A stretch of 57,977 nucleotides of DNA from contig NZ_FMYQ01000039.1 of NCBI RefSeq assembly GCF_900096975.1, positions 1 to 57,977 of the forward strand. Direction: 5' to 3'. Under the pieces are notes generated by a model. It was not told where the DNA came from. It worked only from the letters and a program-made list of their open reading frames with translations, and did not search any database. Every line of letters begins with the position of its first letter. Positions within the stretch are counted from its first letter, which is position 1. Shown here piece after piece: positions 9,381 through 17,424 of the stretch. The DNA is from Paraburkholderia lycopersici (GTDB lineage: Bacteria; Pseudomonadota; Gammaproteobacteria; Burkholderiales; Burkholderiaceae). The translations under genes were made by a program, and so were the position numbers.

Positions 9381-10630
9381 TCAGGGTGTTCGCGGTGCAG
9401 GCATGAGCCACGGCATGAGTGTGGCGTGGTCGTCAGCGGTTGCAGCAAGCGGCAACTTCGCGAGCAGCCAGACGAGATAGCGGTATGGATCGATGCTATT
9501 CGCCTTGCAGGTTTCGACGAGCGAGTAAAGATTGGCGCTGGCCTGTGTACTGGCAACGGTATCTGCGAACAGCCAGCCTTTGCGGTCCACAACGAATGGC
9601 CTGATCGCGTTTTCGCAGAGCTCGTTGGATATGGGCCAGTTTCCGTTCCCGACGTAGCGGACCAGTTTGTGCCACTGCCCGCGCATGTATTGCAGCGCCT
9701 TGCCCAGTAGACTCGACGGTACGACGATCTGCGGATGCTCGACCATCATGCGTTCGATGACAGCAAGACGTGGGCGCTGTATCGAGCGCGCAACCGCTGC
9801 CGACATTCAGGTTTCCACTTTGCGCTGCGTGCTTCGGCGGCAAACAGCTTGCCGAACAGTACGACGAACCGCGCGACGAACCGCGTGGCCGGCAGGTCCG
9901 GTGTGCGCGCCGCCTTTGGAACGTTGTCTTCGGCCTTGATGAAGCCGCGACGCACGTGCGCCCAGCAACCGGGATGCACGAGTTGGTGATCGTGCGCGAT
10001 GCCGTTGTACAGTTAGTAGCCGTCGGTCATCAACACGGCGCCGTGCTTCGCACCCGTATAGAGACGCTGCGCGTGCTGCGCACCGCGTCCCGGCGAATAC
10101 GAGAACATTCGAACGGGCGGTTCCGGGCCGTTGACCTGCGCCCACAGATAACTCTTCGATTACGGTCGTCGTCCGGGCTCCTTCAGAACCTGGAAGGTTG
10201 TCTCGTTGCCGTAGATGAGTTTCGACTCGAGCAGCACATCGCGCATCAGGCTGATCACTGGGGGTACGGTCAACCCGACTCGTACAACGCTTGCGGCCAG
10301 CGTATCTGATGAGATGTCGCCCCGAAGCGCCGCAACAGCGTCGCCTGCCGGTACAGCGGCATGCCGTACTGATACTTGCCGGTAGTGATCCACGCGAGCG
10401 CCGATTCTGTGAGCGGCCCACGCGGGATGATCCGCGCCGGTGCCGGCGTGACCTTTATACCGAGGTCACAGCAGGGACATGCGTATTTCACGCGTTGATG
10501 CTGGGTGATGCGTACCTGTTCGGGAATCACATCCCGTTGCTCGCTGGCCTCGACGCCGATCTCAACCAGCGCATCGCCGTCGTGTATCTTGATTCGATCG
10601 CGGCGTCGGTTGCCGAATACGAATAGAGCC
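9381..10630 (-). pseudogene. IS66-family transposase TnpC, frameshifted remnant
   Basis: TnpC homology is spread over several frames. In order of transcription: the zinc-binding part (VKYACPCCDLGIKVTPAPA, MPLYRQATLLRRFG), then in another frame ISLMRDVLLESKLIYGNETT, then LMTDGY followed by an in-frame TAA and LYNGIAHDHQLVHPGCWAHV, then the C-terminus in a third frame (NELCENAIRPFVVDRKGWLF, then NLYSLVETCKANSIDPYRYL). A short GACGAACCGCGC tandem duplication lies near 9860. Multiple frameshifts and a nonsense codon make it dead. Confidence 0.85.
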
Positions 10631-10991
10631 GATCATCCACCCGAAAATCGCCGCGTTCCACAACGTTTCATCGAACGTTACGTTACACCACGTTCAATTC
10701 CGCATCGAGTGATAAGTCAACGCGACTTGTTGACGGCGTGCAAGATTACGAATCGAACAGGGGAAAACCAAATAAATCAAGATATTCGAGCAGTCTCACT
10801 ATCCGTCGATAGGCCAATCGTTAGACCGGGTTGCGAAGCTGGTACGTGAATTGCTTTATCTATAGAGCGACGGGCTTGGTACTGACGCTTGATAGACGCC
10901 GAAAGCTTTCAGGTGAGAACCTGTTCATCCGGAAGTTGCGGAGATATTTATCTCCATCGGTCGTCGCATTTCGGACTCTTCCTTACCTCTT
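10631..10991. other. AT-richer intergenic stretch, no gene seen
   Basis: About 360 bases of lower-GC DNA between the IS66 remnant and the next gene. Short open frames are present but none has a ribosome binding site or family resemblance. It marks the start of compositionally distinct accessory DNA. Confidence 0.5.
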
Positions 10992-12041
10992 ATGACCGAT
11001 ACTTCGCCAGTTATTTCTATCGAGCCTGTTGCGCGCAGATACCGGCTAGATATGCTATCGAGTCCAATAGACGCGGCGTGCACGAGTTCGCGTCGCCACG
11101 TGCTCATAGCGACACGCGAGGACTTCGTCTGCCGGGAACTTACCCATAACGTCGAGCCATCGTGGAGCAACGTTAAATTCGTTGCGTCTTCGTTCAAAAC
11201 CAGAGCATCGAGCGTTTTCTTATTGGACGCCGGCGCTATTGCTGCTCTGCTCGATGCAGCAGTGGAGATCGTATCTCGTGACCCCGGTGCGGGGGGCATA
11301 GATGATTATCTGTCTACGCTCGCTACGCACGTTCCTGCATACAGCACGTGCCTCGATCATGCTCGTCCGTTCGTGATGGTTCACAGTATTGAAGATCCGA
11401 TTGTGATGGGAGCACTGCTTGGCCAAGATGCAGTCGTCGCGATCGAAAGCATGGGCGAAACGTTGATCGGATTTGATGCTCGGTTGGGCGGGACACTCAT
11501 CGAGCGGCGCCCCGCAAGAGTATTGCCTGAACTAAGGTGGGGGGATTTCGCGCGCACGCGACGCAAGGAGACGCGCGAATCAATTGGTCTGAGTAGAAAT
11601 GCCGTACCGACGACGGCTGAAGATGATCTCTTGCTCTATGAGCGAGACACGGCGTCGCCTGCATTTCTCATGCGTCTTGCTGAGCTTCCTGCGGCGTACG
11701 TCGCGCTGACGATGGAGCTTGGTAGGCTACGCCATCCGCAGTTGAGTGGCCTTTTGACAAGATTTGGTATCCGGCTCGCGCCCACGGAAGCAGATCAGTT
11801 CGATGACTTGATTGTCGCTTCTGATTTACCTATGTTCCGGTCTGGACAATTACCCCATGCAGTGCTGAAGAGCGATGTGGCCGAGATCACAAAAAATAAT
11901 AGTGCGCGTGGCACTCGTGTAGAAGCGTTTGGCAGCGTGTCCGATCGCCATGCAAGAGAACTTACTTTATGCCTTGTCATCGCGATATTGACAAAGTGGA
12001 ACGTCGGAAAATTGATTCGATATTCGGCTTCCATGCTTTGA
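10992..12041 (+). CDS. Uncharacterised protein, possible pseudo-receiver
   Basis: A 349-residue protein of no family that can be named. It has no signal peptide and no clear membrane segment. Residues about 35-180 alternate short hydrophobic strands and helices (RRHVLIATREDFVCRELT, FVMVHSIEDPIVMGALLG) in a way that recalls a response-regulator fold, but no phosphoacceptor motif stands out. Residues about 225-330 are helical (LAELPAAYVALTMELGRL). Codon use is less GC-biased than in the flanking core genes. It lies 24 bases before a small membrane protein and upstream of a histidine kinase, so the three may form one unit. The ATG at 10992 lacks a strong ribosome binding site. Confidence 0.55.
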   Translation: MTDTSPVISIEPVARRYRLDMLSSPIDAACTSSRRHVLIATREDFVCRELTHNVEPSWSNVKFVASSFKTRASSVFLLDAGAIAALLDAAVEIVSRDPGAGGIDDYLSTLATHVPAYSTCLDHARPFVMVHSIEDPIVMGALLGQDAVVAIESMGETLIGFDARLGGTLIERRPARVLPELRWGDFARTRRKETRESIGLSRNAVPTTAEDDLLLYERDTASPAFLMRLAELPAAYVALTMELGRLRHPQLSGLLTRFGIRLAPTEADQFDDLIVASDLPMFRSGQLPHAVLKSDVAEITKNNSARGTRVEAFGSVSDRHARELTLCLVIAILTKWNVGKLIRYSASML

Positions 12042-12065
12042 ACGATCCTGGACAGGGGAAGCGTC

Positions 12066-12461
12066 GTGAAATGGGAAAGGACATCGTGCGCGCGATCGCC
12101 ACACGCGGATTGGCTATGCATACCCGGACTCGCATTGGTTGTCATGTGGTCATTTATGGAACTGCCTGCGGAGAGTGCCTCTGCACAGGGGACAGGCGAA
12201 CTTGTGGCGTTATGGTGTGCGAAGCTCATCGGAACCTTACTGGCGTTGCTGGCCGGACTGCGGGTGCGTTGGGCCGAAAATATTTTCGCGCTTATTTGTG
12301 GCCTCAGTGTGCTGGCGATCCTCCCTTCCCTTTACACGGAGTTAAGCGTGTCGCCCATTGCGTTCTTCTGCTCACTTGTTGAATGCATTGTTAAAGCCAT
12401 CGCGTTCGTGTCACTCGTGCTCCGGCGCCGACGAATCCTTCAGCCAAACCGAAGTGAGTGA
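12066..12461 (+). CDS. Small multi-pass membrane protein, unknown function
   Basis: A 131-residue protein with about four hydrophobic segments (PGLALVVMWSFMEL, LIGTLLALLAGL, IFALICGLSVLAILPSL, PIAFFCSLVECIVKAIAFVS) and a basic C-terminal tail ending RRRRILQPNRSE. The GTG start at 12066 is preceded by AGGGGAA at good spacing. It lies 24 bases after the unknown gene and 58 bases before the histidine kinase. No family is recognised; it could supply a membrane partner for the kinase, which lacks its own sensor. Confidence 0.55.
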   Translation: MKWERTSCARSPHADWLCIPGLALVVMWSFMELPAESASAQGTGELVALWCAKLIGTLLALLAGLRVRWAENIFALICGLSVLAILPSLYTELSVSPIAFFCSLVECIVKAIAFVSLVLRRRRILQPNRSE

Positions 12462-12519
12462 CCATATAGCGACGAACCCGAGGATGTCGATGCTGAATGA
12501 AACGTCAAGGAGTGAATAA

Positions 12520-13497
12520 ATGGAACAACTTGCGAACGGTGAAGCCTGGCGGTATACGGTTGGCCTGCTCGAGCGTGTTTCATCGCCGGGATATTGTGCA
12601 AAAAGCAGCAAGCAGGACGTTCCGAGGCGCGACCGCCTGTTGCACTCGTCGCCCACGGAGAAATCCGGGTCGAATCTTGCTTCGCGGATCGAAATTCTTG
12701 AGCGCTGTTCCCGCTCCGACATTGTCATGTACTGGATAGACCCCGCCTCAGGACGGATTGAAGGCCTCGTCGACGTGACGGAGTTGCACGATGCCGAGCG
12801 CCAGCGCGAGCACGCGCTGCGCCTGCTATCGCACGACATGCGCTCGCCGCAGGCCTCGATCGTTGCGCTCGTGGAGACGGAGCGCGAGCGTGGCACGCTG
12901 GACTTGAAACCGGTGCGCGACGTAATGGAGCGCATCGAACGCTACGCGCGCCGTTCGCTCACGCTCGCTGACGACTTCGTCCAGCTCGCGCGCGCTGAGT
13001 CGCAGGTCTATACGTTCGAATCCACGAGCCTCGCGGAGCTCGCGATCGCCGCAAGCGACGAAGTCTGGCCGCAGGCGCACGCGAAGCGCATCCAGATCGA
13101 TACGACGTTCGAAGGCGACCAGATGGGCTGGATCAACGCCAACCGCTCGCTCATGATGCGCGCGCTGGTGAATGTGCTGAACAACGCCGTTAAATATAGC
13201 CCCCCCGATACGCGCATTGTCTGTGCCATTGCGCTGGACGAAGCGACGCCACCGCGCGTGATTTGTTCGATCCGCGACGAGGGCGACGGCATAACACACG
13301 AGGATCAGGTGAACCTGTTCGAGCCGTTCCGGCGCTTCCATGCGAGCGAGCGGCCCGAGGTGGGCGGCGTAGGGCTTGGTATGGCATTCGTGAAAACGGT
13401 CGTGATGCGCCACGGCGGCGATATCCATGTCGAGAGTGAACCCGGCAAGGGCACCACGCTGAAGATGTCGCTGCCTGCGCGCGACGCGCCGGTCTGA
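12520..13497 (+). CDS. Sensor histidine kinase lacking an input domain
   Basis: A 325-residue protein whose residues about 85-320 form a complete kinase core: H-box LLSHDMRSPQAS (His near 108), N-box MMRALVNVLNNAVKYS, G1 DEGDGI and G2 GVGLGMAFV. The core resembles CHASE2-type kinases of Burkholderia, usually about 700 residues with a periplasmic CHASE2 domain. Here the first 85 residues are unrelated, short, polar and without membrane segments. The start at 12520 has a strong AAGGAG 8 bases upstream, so the short form seems to be a real translated product rather than an annotation error. No response regulator gene is adjacent, so it is an orphan. Confidence 0.8.
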   Translation: MEQLANGEAWRYTVGLLERVSSPGYCAKSSKQDVPRRDRLLHSSPTEKSGSNLASRIEILERCSRSDIVMYWIDPASGRIEGLVDVTELHDAERQREHALRLLSHDMRSPQASIVALVETERERGTLDLKPVRDVMERIERYARRSLTLADDFVQLARAESQVYTFESTSLAELAIAASDEVWPQAHAKRIQIDTTFEGDQMGWINANRSLMMRALVNVLNNAVKYSPPDTRIVCAIALDEATPPRVICSIRDEGDGITHEDQVNLFEPFRRFHASERPEVGGVGLGMAFVKTVVMRHGGDIHVESEPGKGTTLKMSLPARDAPV

Positions 13498-14379
13498 TCC
13501 TTGTGTACGCATGTAACCCGAATGTCGTTGGCCGGGCGCCAACGGCGACTTCATGGAATGTTTCGTGAAGACCTGGCTGCCGATCTATCTCCTGCTGGAA
13601 AGTCGTTGCACAGCTTGACATGGTCGACTTAAAAGGTTGTAATGAGTCAACGTTTTGAGTTGCATCAAATCCTTGGTGCTTTTCCTCTGCGGGTGCCTGG
13701 TGGTCCACAAGCATCGACCGGACGCCGATGGAAGAGATTAATGCTCCAAGACGAGACGGCACTGCAGACGACGAAGTAGAAACCCGCGACGGCGCGCGCC
13801 AACACCTTCTGATTAGCGGCGTGTGTGCCACTAAGGCAGCGAACCGATCGATGAGGGCGAATGAAAGCTAGCGTAGAGATTTTTGGATGTCTTTCTAGTG
13901 TAGGAGCCGACGGCCAGATAGGCGATGAGCCAGAGTTCCACCGCACTTCCGGGACAGTCAATCTTTCACAGCTAAGCGCCCTACCGGAGCGCAATGCAGG
14001 AGCCATGGCATTCGATTCATTACGAGACCGAGCACATGCAGTGTCCTAACCAGTCAATCAGAGCGCGAACGTCCTGAACGTGAATAGATCCAGCATTTTC
14101 GAACGCTTGCAAGTCTCGGCGCGACTGTGGCCTATCTTCGATCGAGCGCGCCGAATGCCAATAGATGTACGTAGGCCTTAGATTGAATTGAGAATATCTG
14201 CTTAGACGGGGAAGCCACCTATGGGCTTCGATTCAGAGCTTCACCGATTCAGGAACTTATCGAGACGCGCTCGACGTATCGAGTTGGCGCGTGATCTTTC
14301 CTGGGGAGGTCCGCCAAAGTCCTGGCATTGAAGCCTGGTTGGCCTATTCCGGATGAACGCGAGTTAAAGGAGTTTGTCG
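13498..14379. other. Long gene-poor stretch
   Basis: About 880 bases without a supportable gene. Composition is close to 50% GC, unlike the core genes. A 62-codon frame at 13861-14046 starts with ATG after GAGGG but matches nothing recognised. The stretch is probably decayed mobile DNA leading into the IS5 scrap at 14380. Confidence 0.5.
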
Positions 14380-14493
14380 ATGACACAGCTCGGTCTTGGT
14401 CTCAATCTTTTAACGAAACGCACGCGCAAGCGGGAGCATATCGATGAGATGAGGCGCGTTGCGCCGTGGTTGAAATGTCGCGCAGGGCCTTAA
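14380..14493 (+). pseudogene. IS5-family transposase, N-terminal scrap
   Basis: A 37-codon frame (start TQLGLGLNLLTKRTRKREHI, then DEMRRVAPW) matches the first residues of IS5-type transposases that begin with QLxLGLNLSTKKTRK and continue to MxxVVPW. Homology stops after PWL and a stop follows at 14491. The rest of the element is not visible. Confidence 0.7.
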
Positions 14494-14973
14494 TCAAAGC
14501 TTGAAATACCCGGAAGTTCGGGTCTTGAGTCTCGGCAAACGAAGGTCGTCATGCTTGAAAAACCAGACGAACAATCTGCGAGCAAACGCCTACGGCTGAT
14601 ATGCCCAGCGTGGACAAGCATCAGTGCTCTGAAGGCGTGTTGTTCAGACCTTCCCTGGCAGATAGATTATCGGCGGAGTGCGCATGAGGTGCGGCAGGAA
14701 CTCTGCTTCGTGTAACGCAACTCGCACGGAACGTAAGTAATTATGCAGAGGGTATTCTTTGCGTTGCTGAAACATTTTGGTTACCTGAGGATATGAGGTT
14801 GGAGGCAGTATAGAAGCCAGCGACGACGCCACTCAGTAATTTGCGAGAAACCTGAGATATCGCGAATTGATAACGGGATATTTCCTGAAGTTCAGATAAT
14901 TGCGGCTGTATGACGGCGTGGGTTTGACAGACTTGACCAATTTCTACGATCGTAAAATATGGAGAGAAAGATA
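14494..14973. other. Upstream region of the flp-tad operon
   Basis: A 480-base AT-richer leader without a gene, expected to carry the pilus promoter. A possible sigma-54 site lies at 14692-14707. A weaker GG-N10-GC match (AGGCAGTATAGAAGCC) lies near 14802. No inverted repeat clear enough to be an activator site was found by eye. Confidence 0.5.
14692..14707 (+). promoter_or_regulatory. Candidate sigma-54 (-24/-12) promoter for the pilus operon
   Basis: CGGCAGGAACTCTGCT matches the consensus TGGCACG-N4-TTGCW at 9 of 12 fixed positions, with the essential GG and GC separated by exactly 10 bases. It lies about 270 bases upstream of flp. The link is suggested by the sigma-54 activator encoded at the end of the same locus. 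The distance and the three mismatches make this tentative. Confidence 0.3.
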
Positions 14974-15162
14974 GTGAATGCGCTCATCAAGAAATTCATC
15001 AAATCGGAAGAAGGTGTGACTGCGCTCGAATATGGGTTGATTGCTGGGCTTATTGCAATTGCAATCGTTTCCGGAGCGACAATGTTGGGGGACACTCTGA
15101 ACAGCACATTCCAGCAGATTGGTAACACTATCTCTGCCTCTGTCAAACCTGCTGGTACATAA
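14974..15162 (+). CDS. flp: Flp type IVb pilin
   Basis: The major subunit of the Tad pilus, 62 residues from the chosen GTG start. The prepilin processing site lies in EEGVTALEYG: cleavage is expected after the Gly, leaving Glu at +5 and Tyr at +6 of the mature pilin, followed by the hydrophobic helix LIAGLIAIAIVSGATML. An in-frame ATG at 14959 is less likely because GGAGAGA directly after it is correctly placed as the ribosome binding site for GTG 14974, and Flp pilins usually begin a few residues before the Lys-rich leader. It is first in the pilus operon. Confidence 0.92.
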   Translation: MNALIKKFIKSEEGVTALEYGLIAGLIAIAIVSGATMLGDTLNSTFQQIGNTISASVKPAGT

Positions 15163-15193
15163 CAAATTAACCCCGTTTGACATCATCGCCTCC

Positions 15194-15252
15194 GCGTACT
15201 CGCTACACGCCACTGGCTCCGCAGTATTGTTCAGTTTGCCACGCGAGTACGC
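15194..15252 (+). other. Stem-loop between the pilin gene and the rest of the tad operon
   Basis: GCGTACTCGC at 15194-15203 and GCGAGTACGC at 15243-15252 are perfect 10-base inverted arms around a 39-base loop. They lie in the 116-base gap between flp and tadV, the largest gap inside the operon. Such a structure could lower transcription into downstream genes or stabilise the abundant pilin message. No U-run follows. Confidence 0.45.
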
Positions 15253-15278
15253 CTGGATTACTGCGTACGCTATTAGTA

Positions 15279-15782
15279 ATGACCCTCCATATACTTTGTT
15301 GCCTGCTGTTCAGCGCTTGGGCGATAGCGCTTGCGGTCGGCGATTGTCGCTCGCGACGCGTACCTAACAGACTTGTCTTGTTCGGCCTTGGCGCCGCGCT
15401 CGGCGCGGCGCTGCTGCATGCGGGGCCGGCCCGTATTGATGTGTCTCAATCGCTGAGGGCGTGCGTAGTGGGGTGCGCAATGCTGATGCCGTTCTTTTTG
15501 CTCGGCGTAATGGGTGCGGGCGATGTAAAGGCGTTTGCAGTGCTCGGTGCGTGGTGTGGGCTTCCATCGTTGTTTGGAGTGTGGATCGCCGCAAATATTG
15601 CAGCCGGCGTCCATGCAGTTGCGCTGCTGATCGTTTGGCGTAAACGCAATATCGGTCCGCGCTTGCATGGAATGCAGTTCGTCTCTGCGGGGGGAATGCG
15701 GAGTACGCCCTACGCTGCATGCCTTGCTGTCTCTTCCCTCATATGGGTCATTTGCCAGTTTTGGTGGGGGGGCGCGAGATGA
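15279..15782 (+). CDS. tadV: Prepilin peptidase TadV/CpaA (A24 family)
   Basis: A 167-residue inner-membrane aspartic protease that cleaves the Flp leader and probably the TadE pseudopilin. The two catalytic aspartates are seen in VGDCRSRRVPN (near residue 20) and GVMGAGDVKAF (the GxGD motif near 78). About five to six hydrophobic segments run through the protein. The ATG at 15279 is chosen; an in-frame TTG 34 codons upstream would add a polar tail unlike family members and would invade the stem-loop region. The stop overlaps the next start (ATGA). Confidence 0.9.
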   Translation: MTLHILCCLLFSAWAIALAVGDCRSRRVPNRLVLFGLGAALGAALLHAGPARIDVSQSLRACVVGCAMLMPFFLLGVMGAGDVKAFAVLGAWCGLPSLFGVWIAANIAAGVHAVALLIVWRKRNIGPRLHGMQFVSAGGMRSTPYAACLAVSSLIWVICQFWWGGAR

Positions 15783-16258
15783 GGTGTCGTGCAAAAGGAA
15801 TTGCACGGAGTGCGCTTCAGCGCGGCAGTGCAGCGATCGAATTTGTGGTTGTTTTCCCGCTGTTCTTTTTTCTGCTGTACGCCATTGTCGCGTACAGCAT
15901 GGTTTTCGTAGTGCAGCAAAGCCTTGTTGCTGCGGCGGAAGAAGGCGCGCGATCTGCATTGGTCTGGCAGTATGCGAGCAGCGAGGGAGATGCGCTCGTC
16001 GCGCGGGGGCAGCAAGCATGCAATCGTGCAACGAGTGCTGCAGTGTGGTTGCCTGTTGCGCCGACGTGCACAAATGCTATTAGTACGGCGCCCGCAGGCT
16101 GCGAGGACAATCAGTCGATGGATTGCATTGAGGTCACGCTCAGGTATGACTATGCATCTCATCCGCTCGTGCCGTTGCTGCCGCTTCTGGACTTTGCCGT
16201 TCCTCAGTCGCTTGCCAGTAAGGCAACCGTGGAGATAGATCCTGTGAGTCTTCTATGA
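15779..16258 (+). CDS. tadE: TadE-like pilus assembly protein (pseudopilin)
   Basis: A 159-residue protein with the TadE hallmark: RGSAAIEFVVVFPLFFFLLY near residues 15-35, where Gly-Ser precedes a Glu at about +5, followed by a membrane helix and VVQQSLVAAAEEGARSAL. It is probably a minor pseudopilin processed by TadV. Two Cys pairs (CNRAT..CTN, CED..CIE) lie in the exported C-terminal domain. Its start overlaps the tadV stop by 4 bases and its stop overlaps the next small frame. Confidence 0.88.
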   Translation: MRCRAKGIARSALQRGSAAIEFVVVFPLFFFLLYAIVAYSMVFVVQQSLVAAAEEGARSALVWQYASSEGDALVARGQQACNRATSAAVWLPVAPTCTNAISTAPAGCEDNQSMDCIEVTLRYDYASHPLVPLLPLLDFAVPQSLASKATVEIDPVSLL

Positions 16259-16425
16259 TGGGTACGCGCATCGTTCTTATGCCCGTGCCGTTCAACTCGA
16301 ATCGAAACCGGCAGCTTGTGGCGAAACAGATAAATTCCGTCCTCGATGCCGATAGCTACGGCTTGGGCGGACAGTACGCGAGTGTGGACCGTTGTCTTGC
16401 GCTTGTGAACGATATCTATCGCTGA
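16255..16425 (+). CDS. Small hypothetical protein inside the tad operon
   Basis: A 56-codon frame fills the gap between tadE and cpaB. It begins with ATGATG overlapping the tadE stop (16256-16258), the same coupling used by neighbouring genes, and ends 21 bases before cpaB. The product (start MGTRIVLMPVPFNSNRNRQ, end DRCLALVNDIYR) is soluble with no signal or membrane segment and matches nothing recognised. The coupled start and gap-filling position favour a real gene; it could also be a decayed frame. Confidence 0.45.
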   Translation: MMGTRIVLMPVPFNSNRNRQLVAKQINSVLDADSYGLGGQYASVDRCLALVNDIYR

Positions 16426-16446
16426 CGGCTATCAAGGGGATGCTAT

Positions 16447-17382
16447 ATGGCGAACCTGACCAAAGTTACCGCGGGACTTTTCATTGCCGCGGCACTGGTG
16501 CTCGGGGTATTCGCGTGGATTCTCGCGCGACGCCCGCCACCTGCGGCAGTCGTAAACCCAGTGCCGGGCAATGCGCAGATGCTTATGCCGGTCGTCGTCG
16601 CTGCGCGTACGCTGCCGGCCGGGCAGCCGATTCCCGAGGATGCGCTGCGCGTGCAGTCACTGTCGGCGCATCCCTCTGGGGCGTTTAGCGATGCGGCGCT
16701 GATCGCAGGCCGCATGCCCATTTCGGAGATCGCCGCCAATTCACCGATACTCGCCCCGAATCTTTCATCGAGCCTTGCAGCCAGCATCGCTCCGGGCGAG
16801 CGCGCGGTTGCGGTTCGCATCGATGAGATCAGCGCGGTGGGTTATCAGATCCGGCCAGGTAATTTTGTCGACGTGTTTTTTACGCTACGTCGCGATGGAG
16901 CGGCAGGAGGTGGTGAAGTGGGTAACACACAAACCAGGTTGCTGATATCGAAGGCACGCGTACTGGTCTTTGGCAATCCTGGCGAAGCCGCACCATTGGG
17001 TGGCAATGCGCAACGCATGAGCGGCTTTAACACCCAGAACACGGTGCCACGTACCACAGTACTCGCGGTGCCAGTTACGGAAATTGATGCGCTGGAGCTC
17101 GCACAGAGCCAAGGACAACTGACTTTGGCGCTACGCAATCCGACTGATAACGACGTCATCGATCCGTCAGCGTTCGGTCCTTATCCGGGCTTGATCAAGA
17201 TCTCTCGCGACACGCCGCAGGCGTCGACGCGAGCGGCCCAAGGCGTGGCGCTTGAGCAATTCGCCGGAGCAAGAGCGCCGAGCGCGACCGTGACACGAAG
17301 GGAATATCGGGGCGCTGCGTTGGCTGGCGCGGGCAGAATCGAAGTGATCCGCGGGGGGCGGGTCGAGACGGTTGTCCGCTGA
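16447..17382 (+). CDS. cpaB: Flp pilus assembly protein CpaB/RcpC
   Basis: A 311-residue periplasmic protein anchored by an N-terminal hydrophobic segment (GLFIAAALVLGVFAWILA). Residues about 45-110 form the SAF domain (VVVAARTLPAGQPIPEDALR), followed by the RcpC domain with AVAVRIDEISAVGYQIRPGN and VDVFFTLR. CpaB works with the secretin CpaC at the outer membrane and is thought to bind peptidoglycan or gate the channel. AGGGGA lies upstream of the start. The secretin gene follows after 42 bases. Confidence 0.92.
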   Translation: MANLTKVTAGLFIAAALVLGVFAWILARRPPPAAVVNPVPGNAQMLMPVVVAARTLPAGQPIPEDALRVQSLSAHPSGAFSDAALIAGRMPISEIAANSPILAPNLSSSLAASIAPGERAVAVRIDEISAVGYQIRPGNFVDVFFTLRRDGAAGGGEVGNTQTRLLISKARVLVFGNPGEAAPLGGNAQRMSGFNTQNTVPRTTVLAVPVTEIDALELAQSQGQLTLALRNPTDNDVIDPSAFGPYPGLIKISRDTPQASTRAAQGVALEQFAGARAPSATVTRREYRGAALAGAGRIEVIRGGRVETVVR

Positions 17383-17424
17383 AGCGCAGTATCCGCGCTG
17401 CAAGTACGGGGTGAAGAAAATTAA

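Noticed and set aside
14802..14817. A second GG-N10-GC match as sigma-54 promoter
   Set aside because: Only about half of the consensus positions match, clearly weaker than 14692-14707.
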